DNA of 64,000 nt from NCBI RefSeq assembly GCF_023516435.1, contig NZ_CP097332.1, positions 2,790,001 to 2,854,000 on the forward strand. Reading direction: 5' to 3'. Position numbers and translations under genes: made by a program. Below are positions 1 to 8,035 of this stretch, one piece after another (the stretch's first letter is position 1; every line of letters begins with the position of its first letter). The DNA comes from Jatrophihabitans telluris (GTDB lineage Bacteria > Actinomycetota > Actinomycetes > Mycobacteriales > Jatrophihabitantaceae). Below the pieces are notes generated by a model that was not told the origin of the DNA, did no database searches, and saw only the letters and a list, made by a program, of their open reading frames with translations.

Positions 1-145
1 CGGCGTCTCCGTCGAGGATCTCCACCCGCCGGTCGTGCTCGGACAGGCGTTCGGCCAGCGCGGTGGCCAGGGTGGTCTTTCCGGCGCTGGGCAGCCCGGT
101 GAACCACAGGGTGGCTCCGGTGCGGGTCTCGACGGAGACGGTCAT
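1..145 (-). CDS. cysC: Adenylylsulfate (APS) kinase, N-terminal part
   Basis: Only the first 48 codons lie in the window; the gene runs off the left edge. The translation starts [20 protein letters not shown] and carries a P-loop (GLPSAGKTT, residues 17-25) followed by ALAERL and a LDGD motif, the typical start of APS kinase, which phosphorylates APS to PAPS. The ATG is at 145. It is divergent from the sirA-cysH group, which fits sulfate assimilation. The missing C-terminus means a CysN-CysC fusion downstream cannot be judged, but the short N-terminus shows that no CysN domain precedes the kinase. Confidence 0.85.
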   Translation of the reverse strand, partial: MTVSVETRTGATLWFTGLPSAGKTTLATALAERLSEHDRRVEILDGDA

Positions 146-689
146 CGGTGGTGGGGTCCTGATCAGTCGGCGTGATCTCAGCGATCATGTCTGCGGTGGC
201 AGCAGCCTTCGACCGCGCAGCACTGCACGGCGGGCGGGGCCCGGACATGGGGTACGGCTGGCGATCCTCAGCGGGATCGCGGCAAAGCCGTCAGGACATT
301 CGACATGCCGCGCTGACGACGCGCTGCAAATCGACATGCAGGCGAGCGACCAACGGGACGGATGGCATGCCAACAGTGTGACACAACCGCCAGTGACCTC
401 CCAACCGTCGGCAGCGAGACCTTCCTCTCGTTGAGCGCTCTCGTTCAGCGCTCCCCGAAGCCCGATCGGGGCGTGCGCGAACCTGTCCCCGGGGATGTGA
501 CACCATCATCAGGTGCGTTCGGCCGGTGACCTGCTGACCTCGCGTCGCCACATCGATCTGGTTCGGGTGGCCGGCGCGAGCTGTTGACGTCCGCCGCAGT
601 ACGTCGTCCCACTCATGGGGTCGCGCCCTCGTCCCGCCCGGAACCTGCCGCGCCGCGCCCCGTTCCACCTTTGGAAGGACCGACCGCGA
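146..689. other. Divergent cysC/sirA intergenic region, no gene
   Basis: These 544 bases separate divergent cysC and sirA; I see no convincing coding region. An octamer TGTGACAC occurs twice (377-384 and 496-503), possibly half-sites for a regulator. Inverted repeats sit at 433-453 (GAGCGCT / AGCGCTC) and 453-471 (CCCCGA / TCGGGG). A TTGACG hexamer at 583-588 could be a -35 element, but no good -10 follows at standard spacing. I looked for a SAM riboswitch core and did not find one. Confidence 0.4.
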
Positions 690-2354
690 ATGGCAGCGGG
701 TAAAGGACAAGGACAGTGGAAGCTCGGATATCGCGAGCCGCTGAATCCCAACGAGCGCAGCAAGCGCGACAACGACGGCCTGCTCGTCAAGCAGCGCATC
801 ATCGACATCTACCAGTACACGGGCTTCGACGGCATCGATCCCGGCGACCTGCGCGGCCGCTTCCGCTGGTACGGCTTGTACACCCAGCGAGCCCAGGGCA
901 TCCCGGGCGGGCGCACCGCGATCCTGGAGCCGGAGGAGCTCGAGGATCGGTTCTTCATGTTGCGGGTCCGGATCGACGGGGGCCAGCTCACGAGTGAGCA
1001 ACTGGCCGTCATCGGTGAGATCTCCACGACCTACGGCCGCGACGTCGCCGACATCACCGACCGCCAGAACGTTCAGCTGCACTGGATCCGGGTGGAGGAC
1101 GTCCCGACGATCTGGGAGAAGCTCGAGGCGGTCGGACTCGACACCACCGAAGCCTGTGGGGACACTCCTCGCGTCATGCTCGGCTGCCCTTTGGAGGGCG
1201 TTGCCGCCGACCACATCCTCGACGCGGGTCCAGCCCTGCGTGCCACCGTGGAGAAGTACGTCGGCGATCCCGCGTTCTCGAACCTGCCGCGCAAGTTCAA
1301 GACCTCGATCTCCGGCTGCACCCAGCACTGCACGAACCACGAGATCAACGACGTCTCATTCGTCGGCGTCCTAGGTCCGGACGGCACGCCGGGCTTCGAC
1401 CTGTGGGTGGGCGGTGGACTCTCGACCAACCCGATGTTCGCCAAGCGACTCGGAGTGTTTGTCCGTGAGGACGAGGTGGGCGACGTCTGGGCCGGGGTGT
1501 GCTCGATCTTCCGTGACTACGGCTACCGGCGCTCGCGCAATCACGCCCGGATCAAGTTCCTGATGGCCGACTGGGGTCCGGAGAAGTTCCGGCAGGTTCT
1601 TGAGGACGAATATCTCGGGCACACCCTGCCGGACGGCCCCGCGCCACCGGCCTCGCCCTCACACCGCGACCACATCGGCCTCATCCCGCAGGCCGACGGG
1701 CTGACCGCGGTCGGCGCCACCACCAAGTCCGGCCGAACCAGTGGGCGGGCCCTCAGCGAGATCGCCGCGCTCGCGGCCGAGTTCGGCACGGCCGGAGGCC
1801 GGGTCAGGACGACGGCACAGCAAGGTCTGGTGGTGCTCGACATTCCGGCCGCGAAGGCCGAGGACGTCGCCGACCGCCTCGAACTGTTGGGCTTGTCGGC
1901 CCGCCCGTCCATCTTCCACCGCGGCACCATCGCCTGCACCGGCATCGAGTTCTGCAAACTCGCCATCGTCGAGACCAAGGCGAGGGCCGAGACGATCCGT
2001 GGCGAACTGGAAAAGCGGCTGCCCGACTTCGACACGCCGCTGACCATCAACGTCAATGGCTGCCCGAACTCGTGTGCCCGATTCCAGACTGCCGACATCG
2101 GCTTCAAGGGCATCGTGCAGAAGGTCAGGCAGGAGGACGGCAGCTTCACCGACGCCGAAGCGTTCCAGGTTCACCTGGGTGGCCAGCTGGGCAGCGAGGC
2201 GGCATTCGGACGCAAGTTCCGTGGCCTGAAGGTGTCGGCCACCGAGGCCCCGGACTACGCCGAACGGGTGCTGCGGGGGTTCCTCGAGCACCGCAAGGAT
2301 CAGGAATCATTCGCCAGCTACGTGGCCCGCGCCGAAGAGGACTGGCTGCTGTGA
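690..2354 (+). CDS. sirA: Ferredoxin-dependent assimilatory sulfite reductase
   Basis: A 554-residue siroheme/[4Fe-4S] protein of the nitrite/sulfite reductase family that reduces sulfite to sulfide with ferredoxin electrons. The cluster/siroheme cysteines are visible as CTGIEFC (C416, C422) and CPNSC (C458, C462). Y64 and C156 have the same 92-residue spacing as the Tyr69-Cys161 cross-link known from M. tuberculosis SirA, which favours sulfite over nitrite reductase. The ATG at 690 is chosen because GGAAGGA lies about 10 bases upstream; an in-frame upstream extension looks unlike the family. It is followed by a zinc-ribbon gene and cysH in an apparent operon. Confidence 0.93.
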   Translation: MAAGKGQGQWKLGYREPLNPNERSKRDNDGLLVKQRIIDIYQYTGFDGIDPGDLRGRFRWYGLYTQRAQGIPGGRTAILEPEELEDRFFMLRVRIDGGQLTSEQLAVIGEISTTYGRDVADITDRQNVQLHWIRVEDVPTIWEKLEAVGLDTTEACGDTPRVMLGCPLEGVAADHILDAGPALRATVEKYVGDPAFSNLPRKFKTSISGCTQHCTNHEINDVSFVGVLGPDGTPGFDLWVGGGLSTNPMFAKRLGVFVREDEVGDVWAGVCSIFRDYGYRRSRNHARIKFLMADWGPEKFRQVLEDEYLGHTLPDGPAPPASPSHRDHIGLIPQADGLTAVGATTKSGRTSGRALSEIAALAAEFGTAGGRVRTTAQQGLVVLDIPAAKAEDVADRLELLGLSARPSIFHRGTIACTGIEFCKLAIVETKARAETIRGELEKRLPDFDTPLTINVNGCPNSCARFQTADIGFKGIVQKVRQEDGSFTDAEAFQVHLGGQLGSEAAFGRKFRGLKVSATEAPDYAERVLRGFLEHRKDQESFASYVARAEEDWLL

Positions 2355-2388
2355 GCCCGCGGACCCTTCGGTTTCGGAGGATCGAGGA

Positions 2389-2574
2389 ATGAGCGGGCGC
2401 GCCGCACCGTTCTATTGCCCGTACTGCGCCGATGAGGACTTGCGTCCATTCGGCGAAACGCACGGGCAGTGGCGGTGTGGCGCCTGCCAGCGAGTGTTCG
2501 CCCTGAAGTACCTGGGCATCGCCGCCGACTGGACCACCGCCCCGAACGTAAAGACGGAGGAGTCGAGCTCATGA
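2389..2574 (+). CDS. Small zinc-ribbon protein of the sir-cysH operon
   Basis: A 61-residue protein with two CxxC pairs (CPYC at 10-13, CGAC at 30-33), consistent with one zinc or iron site. It lies between sirA and cysH, and its stop codon overlaps the cysH start (ATGA), implying translational coupling. Small cysteine-rich proteins at this position occur in other actinobacterial sulfite-reductase operons. Its role is unknown: it could carry electrons or metal, or serve as a redox sensor for the pathway. The CPYC pair resembles a thioredoxin/ribbon motif, but the protein is too short for a thioredoxin fold. Confidence 0.8.
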   Translation: MSGRAAPFYCPYCADEDLRPFGETHGQWRCGACQRVFALKYLGIAADWTTAPNVKTEESSS

Positions 2575-3275
2575 GCGTCGCCGTATCCGAACAGCGCGAC
2601 CTGCAGCATCTTCTCGCGCGCGACGCCGCTGATCTGGAAACCGCCACCGCAACCGAGATCCTGCAGTGGGCCTCGCGGCATTTCGGTTCGGACTGGTGTG
2701 TTGCCTCCTCCATGGCCGACGCGGTGCTGCCGCATCTGGCCTCAGCCGTCCAACCCGGTGTCGACGTGGTGTTCCTCGACACCGGTTACCACTTTGCCGA
2801 GACGATGGGCATGGCCGACGCCGTTGGCGCCATCCTTCCGGTCACGCTCAAGCGCGTGCTGCCCCTTCGGACCGTCGCCGAGCAAGACGCCGAGCACGGC
2901 GCCAAACTTCACGACCGGAACCCGAACCTGTGCTGTGCGCTGCGCAAGGTCGAGCCGCTGCAGCGGGCGCTGGCTCCCTACCGAGCCTGGGCCTCGGGCC
3001 TTCGACGTGCCGATTCGGCCGCGCGGTCAGACGTCAAGGTCGTCGAGTGGGACGCGAAACGCGAAATGGTCAAACTCAACCCGATCGCGGCCTGGAGTGA
3101 CGACGACGTCGACGCCTATATCGCGGCCAACGGAATCCTCGTCAACCCGCTGCTCTCCGACGGCTACGGCTCGATCGGATGCGCGCCGTGCACGCGACGG
3201 TTACTGCCCGGTGAGGACGTGCGCGCCGGACGCTGGGCCGGCTCGGACAAGACCGAGTGCGGTCTGCACACCTGA
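2571..3275 (+). CDS. cysH: Assimilatory APS reductase
   Basis: A 234-residue PAPS-reductase-family enzyme. The cysteine pairs C121-C122 and C204/C207, with the C-terminal ECGLH motif (C230), mark the [4Fe-4S] APS-reductase subclass that reduces adenylylsulfate to sulfite using thioredoxin. The nucleotide-binding FLDTGYHF segment is at 68-75. The ATG at 2571 overlaps the preceding stop by 4 bases. It supplies sulfite to SirA encoded upstream. Because APS is the expected substrate, the divergent cysC is not needed for this route and probably serves PAPS-dependent sulfation. Confidence 0.93.
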   Translation: MSVAVSEQRDLQHLLARDAADLETATATEILQWASRHFGSDWCVASSMADAVLPHLASAVQPGVDVVFLDTGYHFAETMGMADAVGAILPVTLKRVLPLRTVAEQDAEHGAKLHDRNPNLCCALRKVEPLQRALAPYRAWASGLRRADSAARSDVKVVEWDAKREMVKLNPIAAWSDDDVDAYIAANGILVNPLLSDGYGSIGCAPCTRRLLPGEDVRAGRWAGSDKTECGLHT

Positions 3276-3296
3276 GCGTCACCGGGCGGTGCACTG

Positions 3297-3360
3297 TCGC
3301 TTTGCGTTGGTCATTGCGTTGGCCATTTGCGTTGGCTATTTGCGCTGGTCGTCGCGTCAG
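3297..3360. repeat. Short imperfect 13-bp repeats downstream of cysH
   Basis: Four tandem imperfect copies of a unit around TTTGCGTTGGYCA run between the convergent ends of cysH and the next gene. Units are 12-14 bases. They look like local slippage products. No terminator-like hairpin with a U-tract was found here. Confidence 0.55.
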
Positions 3361-4469
3361 CCTTCGTCGCGGCGCCTGATGGCGAACACCGCAAGCCGGG
3401 TGAGGCCGAGCACGACGGCGACCCCGAGAACGGCGTAGACGAACAGCTCCAGTTGGGAATGGCCCGCGGGCGAACCCGCTCCGCTGTGCGATGAGGACGC
3501 CCTCGCGGGTGATGACGAGGCAGGCGTGCTCGACCGAGGCGGCGAACTCGTCCGCGCCGACTTCGGCACGGCGGGCAGCGGCAGGGCATACACCGCCGAT
3601 CCGACACCCTCGGAGTCGACCAACACTGTGGACCCGAGCAGTGCGATCCCTTCGCCCAACGGTTGCGGCGGAAGGGCTGTGCGATACGGCTTGCGCTGGA
3701 GCGCCGCGACGATCCCCGACGCGCTGACGGGCCAGAAGTACGCATCCGTGTACGTCCTCACCACGAGCAGCGAGCCATCGGCCGACATGCTCGCACCGGT
3801 CGCCGTCAACTGCCCCACGGCGTTCGGGCCGCCCGGCGTTCCGGTGAAGGAGAAGTCGATCTGCGCGACTCGCTGAAGGGTCTGAACAGACCGTTTCGGG
3901 GTGGCCGGCACCCGGTACACGACCGTCGCGCCGAGCAAGGACTTCGTGAAGATGTACATGCGATGATCGATCGGATCGACAGCCAAGGACTCCGCGTTGA
4001 CCGGGCCGTCCGGGTAGCGCAGACGCCACACGGCGGTCAGTGGCACGGTTACGTCTTGCTCGGCCAGCCCTGTCAGATGTGGCTCGGACACCTCATAGAT
4101 CTGAATTTGGCCGCGGGTCTCGCTGTTGTCCCCGATATCGGCGAGGAAGATCGAGGCGACGCCGCGGGCATTGCGCGACACCGCGAGGTCTTCCCAGTCC
4201 ACGTTCTTCGCGCCGGCCACGGATACCACCGATCTCGTCTGACCGGTTTGGCCGTCCACGGCGAAGAATCGGGCACTGTCGCCGCTGTCGTTCTGCAGGT
4301 AGCGAATCGAGGGTGAGGCGATGCCCACCCCGAGACCGCTGGCCTCCACGACCCGCGCGTCGGCGATCCTGAAGAGTTCCCGACCGGGGGCGTGGGCCGA
4401 GGCCACCGGGGCCAGGGCGCCGCACAGCCCCGAAACGGTCAGCAGCACCGCGGCCGCCATCCAGCGCAT
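3357..4469 (-). CDS. Secreted, membrane-anchored propeller-like protein of unknown function
   Basis: A 370-residue protein with an N-terminal signal peptide (hydrophobic residues 4-25, AHA cleavage region), a long extracytoplasmic region and a C-terminal transmembrane helix followed by RRRDEG. The N-terminal half has NDSGDSARFFAVD and VDWEDLAV blocks, typical of actinobacterial secreted proteins that look like beta-propellers; a Ser/Pro/Ala-rich stalk precedes the membrane helix. I recognise no catalytic motif. It is convergent with cysH and divergent from the repeat region and YbaK gene. Possible roles are cell-surface binding or lactonase-like hydrolysis, but neither is supported directly. 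Confidence 0.7.
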   Translation of the reverse strand: MRWMAAAVLLTVSGLCGALAPVASAHAPGRELFRIADARVVEASGLGVGIASPSIRYLQNDSGDSARFFAVDGQTGQTRSVVSVAGAKNVDWEDLAVSRNARGVASIFLADIGDNSETRGQIQIYEVSEPHLTGLAEQDVTVPLTAVWRLRYPDGPVNAESLAVDPIDHRMYIFTKSLLGATVVYRVPATPKRSVQTLQRVAQIDFSFTGTPGGPNAVGQLTATGASMSADGSLLVVRTYTDAYFWPVSASGIVAALQRKPYRTALPPQPLGEGIALLGSTVLVDSEGVGSAVYALPLPAVPKSARTSSPPRSSTPASSSPARASSSHSGAGSPAGHSQLELFVYAVLGVAVVLGLTRLAVFAIRRRDEG

Positions 4470-4550
4470 GCGGGCAACCCTCTCACGCCCGGCTCCCGGC
4501 GCGGGTCAGGGCGGTTGCGGTTGCGGTTTTGAGCGTCGGCCTGGCAACGA

Positions 4551-4759
4551 GGGCAACCTCAACGGACGACGGCGCGCAACAAGGGCAACCTCAACGGACG
4601 ACCGCGCGCAACAAGGGCAACCTCAACGGACGACCGCGCGCAACAAGGGCAACCTCAACGGACGACCGCGCGCAACAAGGGCAACCTCAACGGACGACCG
4701 CGCGCAACAAGGGCAACCTCAACGGACGACGGCGCGCAACAAGGGCAACCTCAACGGGG
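4551..4759. repeat. 32-bp minisatellite, six full copies plus a partial seventh
   Basis: Head-to-tail copies start at 4551, 4583, 4615, 4647, 4679 and 4711, with a partial copy at 4743. The unit starts GGGCAACCTCAACGGACGAC and ends SGCGCGCAACAA. The only difference between copies is one G/C position (G in copies 1 and 6, C in copies 2-5). There are no spacers, so this is not CRISPR. The unit is not a multiple of three, which argues against coding. The last partial copy runs straight into the TACCGT -10 box of the YbaK-family gene. Confidence 0.95.
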
Positions 4760-4760
4760 A

Positions 4761-4766
4761 TACCGT
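4761..4766 (+). promoter_or_regulatory. -10 box (TACCGT) of the YbaK-family gene
   Basis: TACCGT ends six bases before the ATG at 4773, the spacing of a leaderless transcript. Its -35 region falls inside the last partial minisatellite copy. Confidence 0.6.
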
Positions 4767-4772
4767 GGGCGA

Positions 4773-5249
4773 ATGGACGACTTGCACCCCAACTGCGTCC
4801 GGATCAACGCGATCCTGGCCGAGGCCGGGCTGCCGGGACGGGTCCGGATCCTGCCTGAGGCGGCCCCCACCGCGGTCGCCGCCGCCGAGCAGATCGGCTG
4901 CTCCGTCGGCGCCATCGCCAACTCCCTGGTGTTCGCCAGCGCCGAGAACGAGCCGATCCTCGTGCTCGCCAGCGGTGCCCACCGCGTCAACACCACGGCG
5001 GTGGCGTCTTATCTCGGGACCGCAACGCTGAAACGGGCCACTCCGGAGTTCGTTCGGGCCGCCACCGGCCAGGTCATCGGCGGTGTCGCACCAATCGGGC
5101 ACCCCGCTCCGTTGCGGACCCTGCTGGATGTCGATCTTGCCCAGTACGACGAGGTCTGGGCCGCGGGCGGTATCGCGCACGCCGTGTTCGCCATCGAGTA
5201 CGGACAGCTGCTGAAACTCACGGCAGCCGAGGCGATCGAGATCAGCTGA
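4773..5249 (+). CDS. YbaK/EbsC-family aminoacyl-tRNA deacylase-like protein
   Basis: A 158-residue single-domain protein of the YbaK/ProX family, whose members hydrolyse mischarged tRNAs in trans. It shows the family's GGVAPIGHP block (residues 105-113) and the C-terminal AAGGIAHAVFAI segment. The usual catalytic lysine region reads SVGAIANSLVF, so the lysine expected in Cys-tRNA(Pro) YbaK is not obvious; a different substrate or lost activity is possible. The ATG at 4773 follows a leaderless -10 box directly. No operon partner is evident. Confidence 0.82.
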   Translation: MDDLHPNCVRINAILAEAGLPGRVRILPEAAPTAVAAAEQIGCSVGAIANSLVFASAENEPILVLASGAHRVNTTAVASYLGTATLKRATPEFVRAATGQVIGGVAPIGHPAPLRTLLDVDLAQYDEVWAAGGIAHAVFAIEYGQLLKLTAAEAIEIS

Positions 5250-5305
5250 CGTCCCCCGCCCGGGGCCGGTCCGCGGCACGTCGCACATCGGTCTCGTCCG
5301 GGCGC

Positions 5306-5311
5306 TAACCT
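5306..5311 (+). promoter_or_regulatory. -10 box (TAACCT) of the GNAT gene
   Basis: TAACCT followed by six bases and the ATG at 5318, as for a leaderless mRNA. Confidence 0.55.
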
Positions 5312-5317
5312 GCTTCA

Positions 5318-5893
5318 ATGACCCGGCAGGCACCCGAATCGGCGCCCGAGTTCGACTATGTCGTGGTCGACATAGGTCACGAGCATCTGCCTGCGGTTGT
5401 GAGCGAGGCGATGGCGATCTACGTCGCCGCCATGGGTTACCAGCCGGGCGTGGGCAAGCAGCGCGCGGCGCACGTGCTGCGCCATTCCGAATTCGCCGAG
5501 TTCCGCTTTCGCGCGGCGATCAACGGGCATGGCCGCCTCATCGGTTTCGCCTACGGCTACACCTCGGTCCCGGGGCAGTGGTGGCACGATCTGGTCCGCA
5601 AGGCTGTGGGGCGCTCCGGTACGTCGTGGTTGGAGCACGCGTTCGAGCTCTCCGAACTGCACGTATCACCGGCAAGTCAAGGCCAGGGCACGGGCGAGCA
5701 GATCCTGAGATCGCTGGCCGCCGACCTCCCGCACCGCACGATGGTGCTGTCAACGCCCGAGGGCGACAATCGGGCGTGGCGGCTCTACCGCCGGCTCGGT
5801 TTCGTCGATCTGGCGCGCAACCACCTGTTTCCCGGCGACCACCGACCCTTCGGCGTCCTCGGCGCTGAGCTGCCGCTTGCCGGGCGGGACTGA
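5318..5893 (+). CDS. GNAT-family N-acetyltransferase
   Basis: A 191-residue protein with a GNAT fold: the acetyl-CoA-binding motif A is SPASQGQGTGEQIL, followed by NRAWRLYRRLGF, the standard motif-B region. The substrate is unknown. The N-terminal 45 residues and WWHDLVRK segment place it with actinobacterial uncharacterised GNATs. It has its own leaderless promoter and is convergent with metF, so there is no operon clue. Confidence 0.85.
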   Translation: MTRQAPESAPEFDYVVVDIGHEHLPAVVSEAMAIYVAAMGYQPGVGKQRAAHVLRHSEFAEFRFRAAINGHGRLIGFAYGYTSVPGQWWHDLVRKAVGRSGTSWLEHAFELSELHVSPASQGQGTGEQILRSLAADLPHRTMVLSTPEGDNRAWRLYRRLGFVDLARNHLFPGDHRPFGVLGAELPLAGRD

Positions 5894-5921
5894 CGCAACC
5901 GCCCACACCCTGCTGGCCCGG

Positions 5922-6809
5922 TCAGCGAGTTGCCGGCATGCCGATCAGGTTCCCCCACACCTCACGAGTGGCCTTGGAGCGGTTGAAGGTGATGAAGTGG
6001 ATGCCCGGAATCCCCTCGGCCAGCAGCCGATCCGCCAGCAGCGATGCTTCTTCGATCCCGAGCGCCCGAACCGCGGCCGGATCGTCGGCCACGGCTGCGA
6101 ACTTGGCCTGCAACGCGGCGGGGAACGGCGCCCCGGACAGCTGCTCGGAACGATCGATCGTCGCCATCCGGGTCACCGGCATGAGGCCCGCCAGGATCGG
6201 TACGTCCGACCCGGCGGCCGCGACTCGGTCCCGCAGCCGCAGGTAGTCCTCGGCCTGGAAGAACATCTGGGTGATCGCGTAGTCCGCGCCCGCCCGGCAC
6301 TTGGCCACGAACTGGGCGGTGTCGTCCTCGACCGTGGCCGAGCGCGGGTGCTTGTAGGGGAACGCGGCGACGCCGACGGTGAAATCGCCGCAGGACCGGA
6401 TGAGTTCGACGAGGTCGCTCGCGTACTGGATGCCCTCCGGGTGCGCGATCCACTCCCCCATCGGATCGCCGGGCGGATCACCCCGGATGGCGAGCACGTT
6501 GGAGATCCCGGCATCGGCCAGCCGGCCGATGATTCCTCGCAACTCGGCCACCGAATGGTCCACCGCGGTGAGGTGGGCGACGGGAAGCAGTGTCGTGTCG
6601 CTGGCGATGTGCTCGGTGATCTCGATCGTTCGGTCGCGGGTGGTGCCGCCGGCCCCGTAGGTGACCGAGACGAAGTCCGGTCGCAGGGACTCCAGCTCCC
6701 GAATGGTCGTCCACAACAGGCGCTCGTCGGCCGCGGTCTTGGGCGGGAAGAACTCGAAGGAGAAGGTGGGTTTGCCCTCGCCGAAGGCGTCCCGGACCGA
6801 TCGCGACAT
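5922..6809 (-). CDS. metF: 5,10-methylenetetrahydrofolate reductase
   Basis: A 295-residue TIM-barrel reductase that makes 5-methyl-THF for methionine synthesis. Family signatures include SFEFFPPKT near the N-terminus, [22 protein letters not shown] and [12 protein letters not shown]. Its position next to the polyprenyl synthase matches the M. tuberculosis order Rv2172c-Rv2173. The ATG at 6809 is preceded, on its strand, by a TACGCT -10 six bases upstream, so the transcript is probably leaderless. That box overlaps the promoter of the divergent gene. Confidence 0.93.
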   Translation of the reverse strand: MSRSVRDAFGEGKPTFSFEFFPPKTAADERLLWTTIRELESLRPDFVSVTYGAGGTTRDRTIEITEHIASDTTLLPVAHLTAVDHSVAELRGIIGRLADAGISNVLAIRGDPPGDPMGEWIAHPEGIQYASDLVELIRSCGDFTVGVAAFPYKHPRSATVEDDTAQFVAKCRAGADYAITQMFFQAEDYLRLRDRVAAAGSDVPILAGLMPVTRMATIDRSEQLSGAPFPAALQAKFAAVADDPAAVRALGIEEASLLADRLLAEGIPGIHFITFNRSKATREVWGNLIGMPATR

Positions 6810-6833
6810 GGGCTAAGCGTAGTGTCCGCCAGC
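6810..6833. promoter_or_regulatory. Overlapping divergent leaderless promoters, metF and polyprenyl synthase
   Basis: Only 24 bases separate the two start codons. On the minus strand TACGCT (6821-6816) sits six bases before the metF ATG. On the plus strand TAGTGT (6820-6825) sits eight bases before the GTG at 6834. The two -10 hexamers share bases 6820-6821, so the two polymerases should exclude each other. Confidence 0.6.
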
Positions 6834-7946
6834 GTGAGCAGCAGCCAGCCCACGCCCGGACCCGCCCCATCGGTGCTCGAGCGGATCAACAGCGCGCTGT
6901 CGGAGTTTCTGGACCATCAGCGCCACACCCTTCTCGACATCCACCCGGATCTGTCCCTGCTGGCCGACGCGGCCGAGAGCGCGGTGATGGCCGGCGGCAA
7001 ACGGCTGCGGCCGACATTCGCCTACTGGGGGTGGCGTTCGGCGCGTCCGGCGGGCTCCCCCGGCGAGCACGAGCTGTTCCGGGCGGCGGCCAGCCTCGAG
7101 CTGTTGCAGGCGTGTGCGCTGGTGCACGACGACCTGATGGATGACTCAGATACGCGCCGCGGGCAGCCCGCGGCGCATGTCCGGTTCGCCAGCGAACACA
7201 CCCGGGCGGGTTGGCCGGGACCCGCCGGACGCTTCGGCTTGTCCGGCGCCGTCCTGCTCGGGGACCTGTTGCTGTCGTGGGCGGAGGAGCTGTTCGACTC
7301 GGCCCAGGAGGCCGCGGCAGCCGCCGGCGCCGTCGCGGCTGAGCACGCCCGCGCCTGCCGGCGTGAGTTCGACGCCATGCGCACCGAAGTGGTGGCCGGT
7401 CAGTTTCTCGATGTGCTCGCCCAGACCCGGGCCGGCTTCGACGTCCAGGAAGCCCTGCGGGTCATCGAATTCAAGACGACCAAGTACACGATCCAACGTC
7501 CGCTGCTGCTCGGGGCCCGCGCGGCCGGGGCCCCTGCCGAGCTCACCCACTCGCTGGCCGAATACGGCTACGCGCTGGGTGAGGCCTTCCAGCTGCGCGA
7601 CGACCTGCTGGGTGTCTTCGGCGACCCGGTCGAAACCGGCAAGCCGGCCGGCGACGACCTGCGCGAGGGCAAGCGGACGTACCTGCTCGCGGTGGCGATG
7701 CAACGGGCCGACGAGCAGCAGGCGACGCTGCTGCGACAGCAGATCGGCGACCCCAAGCTCGAGGCGGCGGACGTGGAGCAACTGCGCGAGCTCCTGGTGG
7801 CCACCAACGCTGTCGCCGACGTCGAGGCCCGGATCAGCGATCGCGCCGCGGCGGCGGAACAGATCCTGAGCAGGTCGTCGATCTCTCGCGAGGCCCGCGC
7901 CGCACTGTCCGCGCTCGCCCAAGCTGCCGCTCACCGAACCTTCTGA
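6834..7946 (+). CDS. idsA: Polyprenyl (geranylgeranyl-type) diphosphate synthase
   Basis: A 370-residue trans-isoprenyl diphosphate synthase. The first aspartate motif is DDLMDDSDTRRG and the second is LRDDLLGVFGD, with GGKRLRP upstream, so both Mg-diphosphate sites are intact. Product length is not certain; proximity to lycopene cyclase genes and synteny with Rv2173 (idsA2) fit a GGPP synthase feeding carotenoids or menaquinone/dolichol-type lipids. The start is taken as GTG 6834 (VSSSQPTP); GTG 6822 is the alternative. There is no ATG near, and the promoter places transcription start at the codon. Confidence 0.88.
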   Translation: MSSSQPTPGPAPSVLERINSALSEFLDHQRHTLLDIHPDLSLLADAAESAVMAGGKRLRPTFAYWGWRSARPAGSPGEHELFRAAASLELLQACALVHDDLMDDSDTRRGQPAAHVRFASEHTRAGWPGPAGRFGLSGAVLLGDLLLSWAEELFDSAQEAAAAAGAVAAEHARACRREFDAMRTEVVAGQFLDVLAQTRAGFDVQEALRVIEFKTTKYTIQRPLLLGARAAGAPAELTHSLAEYGYALGEAFQLRDDLLGVFGDPVETGKPAGDDLREGKRTYLLAVAMQRADEQQATLLRQQIGDPKLEAADVEQLRELLVATNAVADVEARISDRAAAAEQILSRSSISREARAALSALAQAAAHRTF

Positions 7947-8035
7947 AGGCCGCCGGAAACGATCCGCCGCGTGAGCGCGTTCCGGTCCGACCGCCGCGCG
8001 GTGTGAGCGTCGGTGGCATCTGAGACGATTACCCG

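Noticed and set aside
146-689. SAM or other sulfur-related riboswitch upstream of sirA
   Set aside because: I searched by eye for the SAM-I/IV core segments and found none; only small inverted repeats and two TGTGACAC words.
4551-4759. Possible CRISPR array
   Set aside because: The 32-bp units abut each other without spacers, and no cas gene is nearby; it is a minisatellite.
5877-6833. N-terminal extension of the polyprenyl synthase by more than 300 residues
   Set aside because: It would lie antisense to metF; the synthase family starts near GTG 6834, right behind a -10 box.
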